NCBI GenBank assembly: GCA_023623095.1
Contig: JAMNXX010000220.1
Location: 1 to 21,256 of the forward strand
Direction of reading: 5' to 3'
DNA: 21,256 nucleotides
DNA from: Bacillota bacterium
GTDB lineage: Bacteria > Bacillota > Clostridia > Peptostreptococcales > Thermotaleaceae
The position numbers and the translations under genes were made by a program. Of the stretch, positions 20,706 to 21,256 are shown piece after piece (position 1 is the first letter of the stretch; each line of letters starts with the position of its first letter). A model generated the notes under the pieces. That model did no database searches. It was not told the DNA's origin and was given only the letters and a program-made list of their open reading frames with translations.

Positions 20706-21256
20706 TTGTCAAGGTATATCGTCGGAATAACAGGAGCCAGCGGAAGCATTTATGGGGTTCGCCTTGTAGAGGAATTGCTAAAGAAAGGCCATGAAGTTTA
20801 TTTTGTGATTACTGAACATGGAAGAGAAGTCCTCGAATACGAACTGGAAATCAGCTTTGAGACGTGGATAAAAGACTGCGAGGAAAGGTGGAAAAAGATT
20901 ACTTTCTGTCCCAATGATGATCTCTTTTCTGAAATCGCCAGCGGTTCATTCCCGACTGATGGAATGATCATCGCCCCCTGCTCCATGGGTACCCTTGCCA
21001 AACTGAGCAGCGGGATTGCAGATAATTTACTTGTCCGGGCAGCCGATGTCATTATCAAAGAAAAAAGGCAATTGATTTTGGTTCCGAGGGAAACGCCGCT
21101 CAGTCCAATCCATCTAAGAAATATGCTTTTCTTAAGCGAGCTGAATGTAACGATATTGCCGCCTATGCCTGCCTTTTACCACAGGCCGAAAACATTGGAG
21201 GAAGTTGTTCAGATATCGATAGGAAAAATTCTTTCCATGTTGAATATAAAAAGTGA
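20706..21256 (+). CDS. ubiX: UbiX-type flavin prenyltransferase, 3' end cut by the window
   Basis: This enzyme joins dimethylallyl phosphate to FMN to make the prenylated-FMN cofactor of UbiD. It starts with TTG at 20706 after GAGGTGA (20694-20700): MSRYIVGITGASGSIYGVRL, the classic UbiX opening with the FMN-binding GASG. Further on are APCSMGTLAKLSSGIADNL, LVPRETPLSPIHLRNM and PPMPAFYHRPKTLEE, all typical of the family. About 183 codons are present. The final TGA of the window is not in this frame: the last bases read AAA-AGT-GA, so the gene continues past the edge, as expected since UbiX usually has another 5-10 residues. It lies 591 bases after ubiA, behind a repeat cluster, in the same direction as the UbiD it serves. 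With no ATG start and no end in the window, automated calling could miss it. Confidence 0.92.
   Translation, partial: MSRYIVGITGASGSIYGVRLVEELLKKGHEVYFVITEHGREVLEYELEISFETWIKDCEERWKKITFCPNDDLFSEIASGSFPTDGMIIAPCSMGTLAKLSSGIADNLLVRAADVIIKEKRQLILVPRETPLSPIHLRNMLFLSELNVTILPPMPAFYHRPKTLEEVVQISIGKILSMLNIKS

Noticed and set aside
1..21256. CRISPR array, tRNA or rRNA genes, transposase genes
   Set aside because: I found no regularly spaced repeats, no tRNA-like cloverleaf and no transposase or integrase motifs. The repeats seen are inverted or tandem in-frame types.
21240..21256. TGA at 21254-21256 as the stop of ubiX
   Set aside because: It is out of frame with the UbiX reading frame from TTG 20706; the gene runs past the window edge.

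Overview
The window looks like chromosomal DNA of an anaerobic, AT-rich Gram-positive bacterium of the Clostridia type. Reasons: strong purine-rich ribosome binding sites, consensus sigma-A promoters, several lipoproteins with short Firmicute-style signal peptides, and a gene set built on CoA-activated acids, electron-transferring flavoprotein and a short-pathway menaquinone. The species cannot be named from the sequence. The first 16 bases match an Illumina adapter, so the left edge is almost certainly an untrimmed contig end. The right edge cuts through a gene (ubiX).

Region 1 (1-1960) is accessory DNA: a hairpin, a 36-codon reading frame with a good ribosome binding site, a phage-type YopX protein, an unrecognised 181-residue protein, and a tandem pair of very small cysteine-rich reading frames that keep their protein sequence while their codons drift.

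Region 2 (1968-8943) is a carboxylic-acid uptake and activation block. It holds an OFA-type major facilitator transporter, an AMP-forming acyl-CoA ligase broken by a small frameshifting deletion, a fused-subunit family I CoA-transferase, a metallo-beta-lactamase-fold hydrolase and an EtfB without an adjacent EtfA. A large hairpin with a T-run closes the block at about 9031-9134. The substrate is unknown. CoA ligase, CoA-transferase and EtfB together recall anaerobic enoate (for example caffeate) respiration, but no reductase is present here.

Region 3 (9336-21256) is the most notable part. It resembles the flavin-based extracellular electron transfer (FLEET) locus known from Listeria and other Firmicutes. 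In order: a perfect-consensus promoter and a lipoprotein with two FMN-binding-type repeats; two ApbE-type FAD:protein FMN transferases, both lipoproteins; an opposite-strand substrate-binding lipoprotein; a type II NADH dehydrogenase with a C-terminal DoxX-like membrane part split by an alanine-rich 14-residue repeat; a small S-component-like membrane protein (usually called heptaprenyl diphosphate synthase component I, possibly a flavin exporter); a polyprenyl diphosphate synthase; and UbiD, UbiA (MqnP-like) and UbiX proteins. The inferred flow is NADH to the membrane dehydrogenase, to a (demethyl)menaquinone made by the downstream genes, to surface flavoproteins matured by the ApbE enzymes. 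EetA and EetB homologues are not in the window, and the flavin acceptor motif of the lipoprotein is degenerate, so this would be a variant form.

Between ubiA and ubiX, about 590 bases hold a 59-base double-hairpin repeat and a 215-base nested inverted repeat. They interrupt what is otherwise a tightly packed operon.
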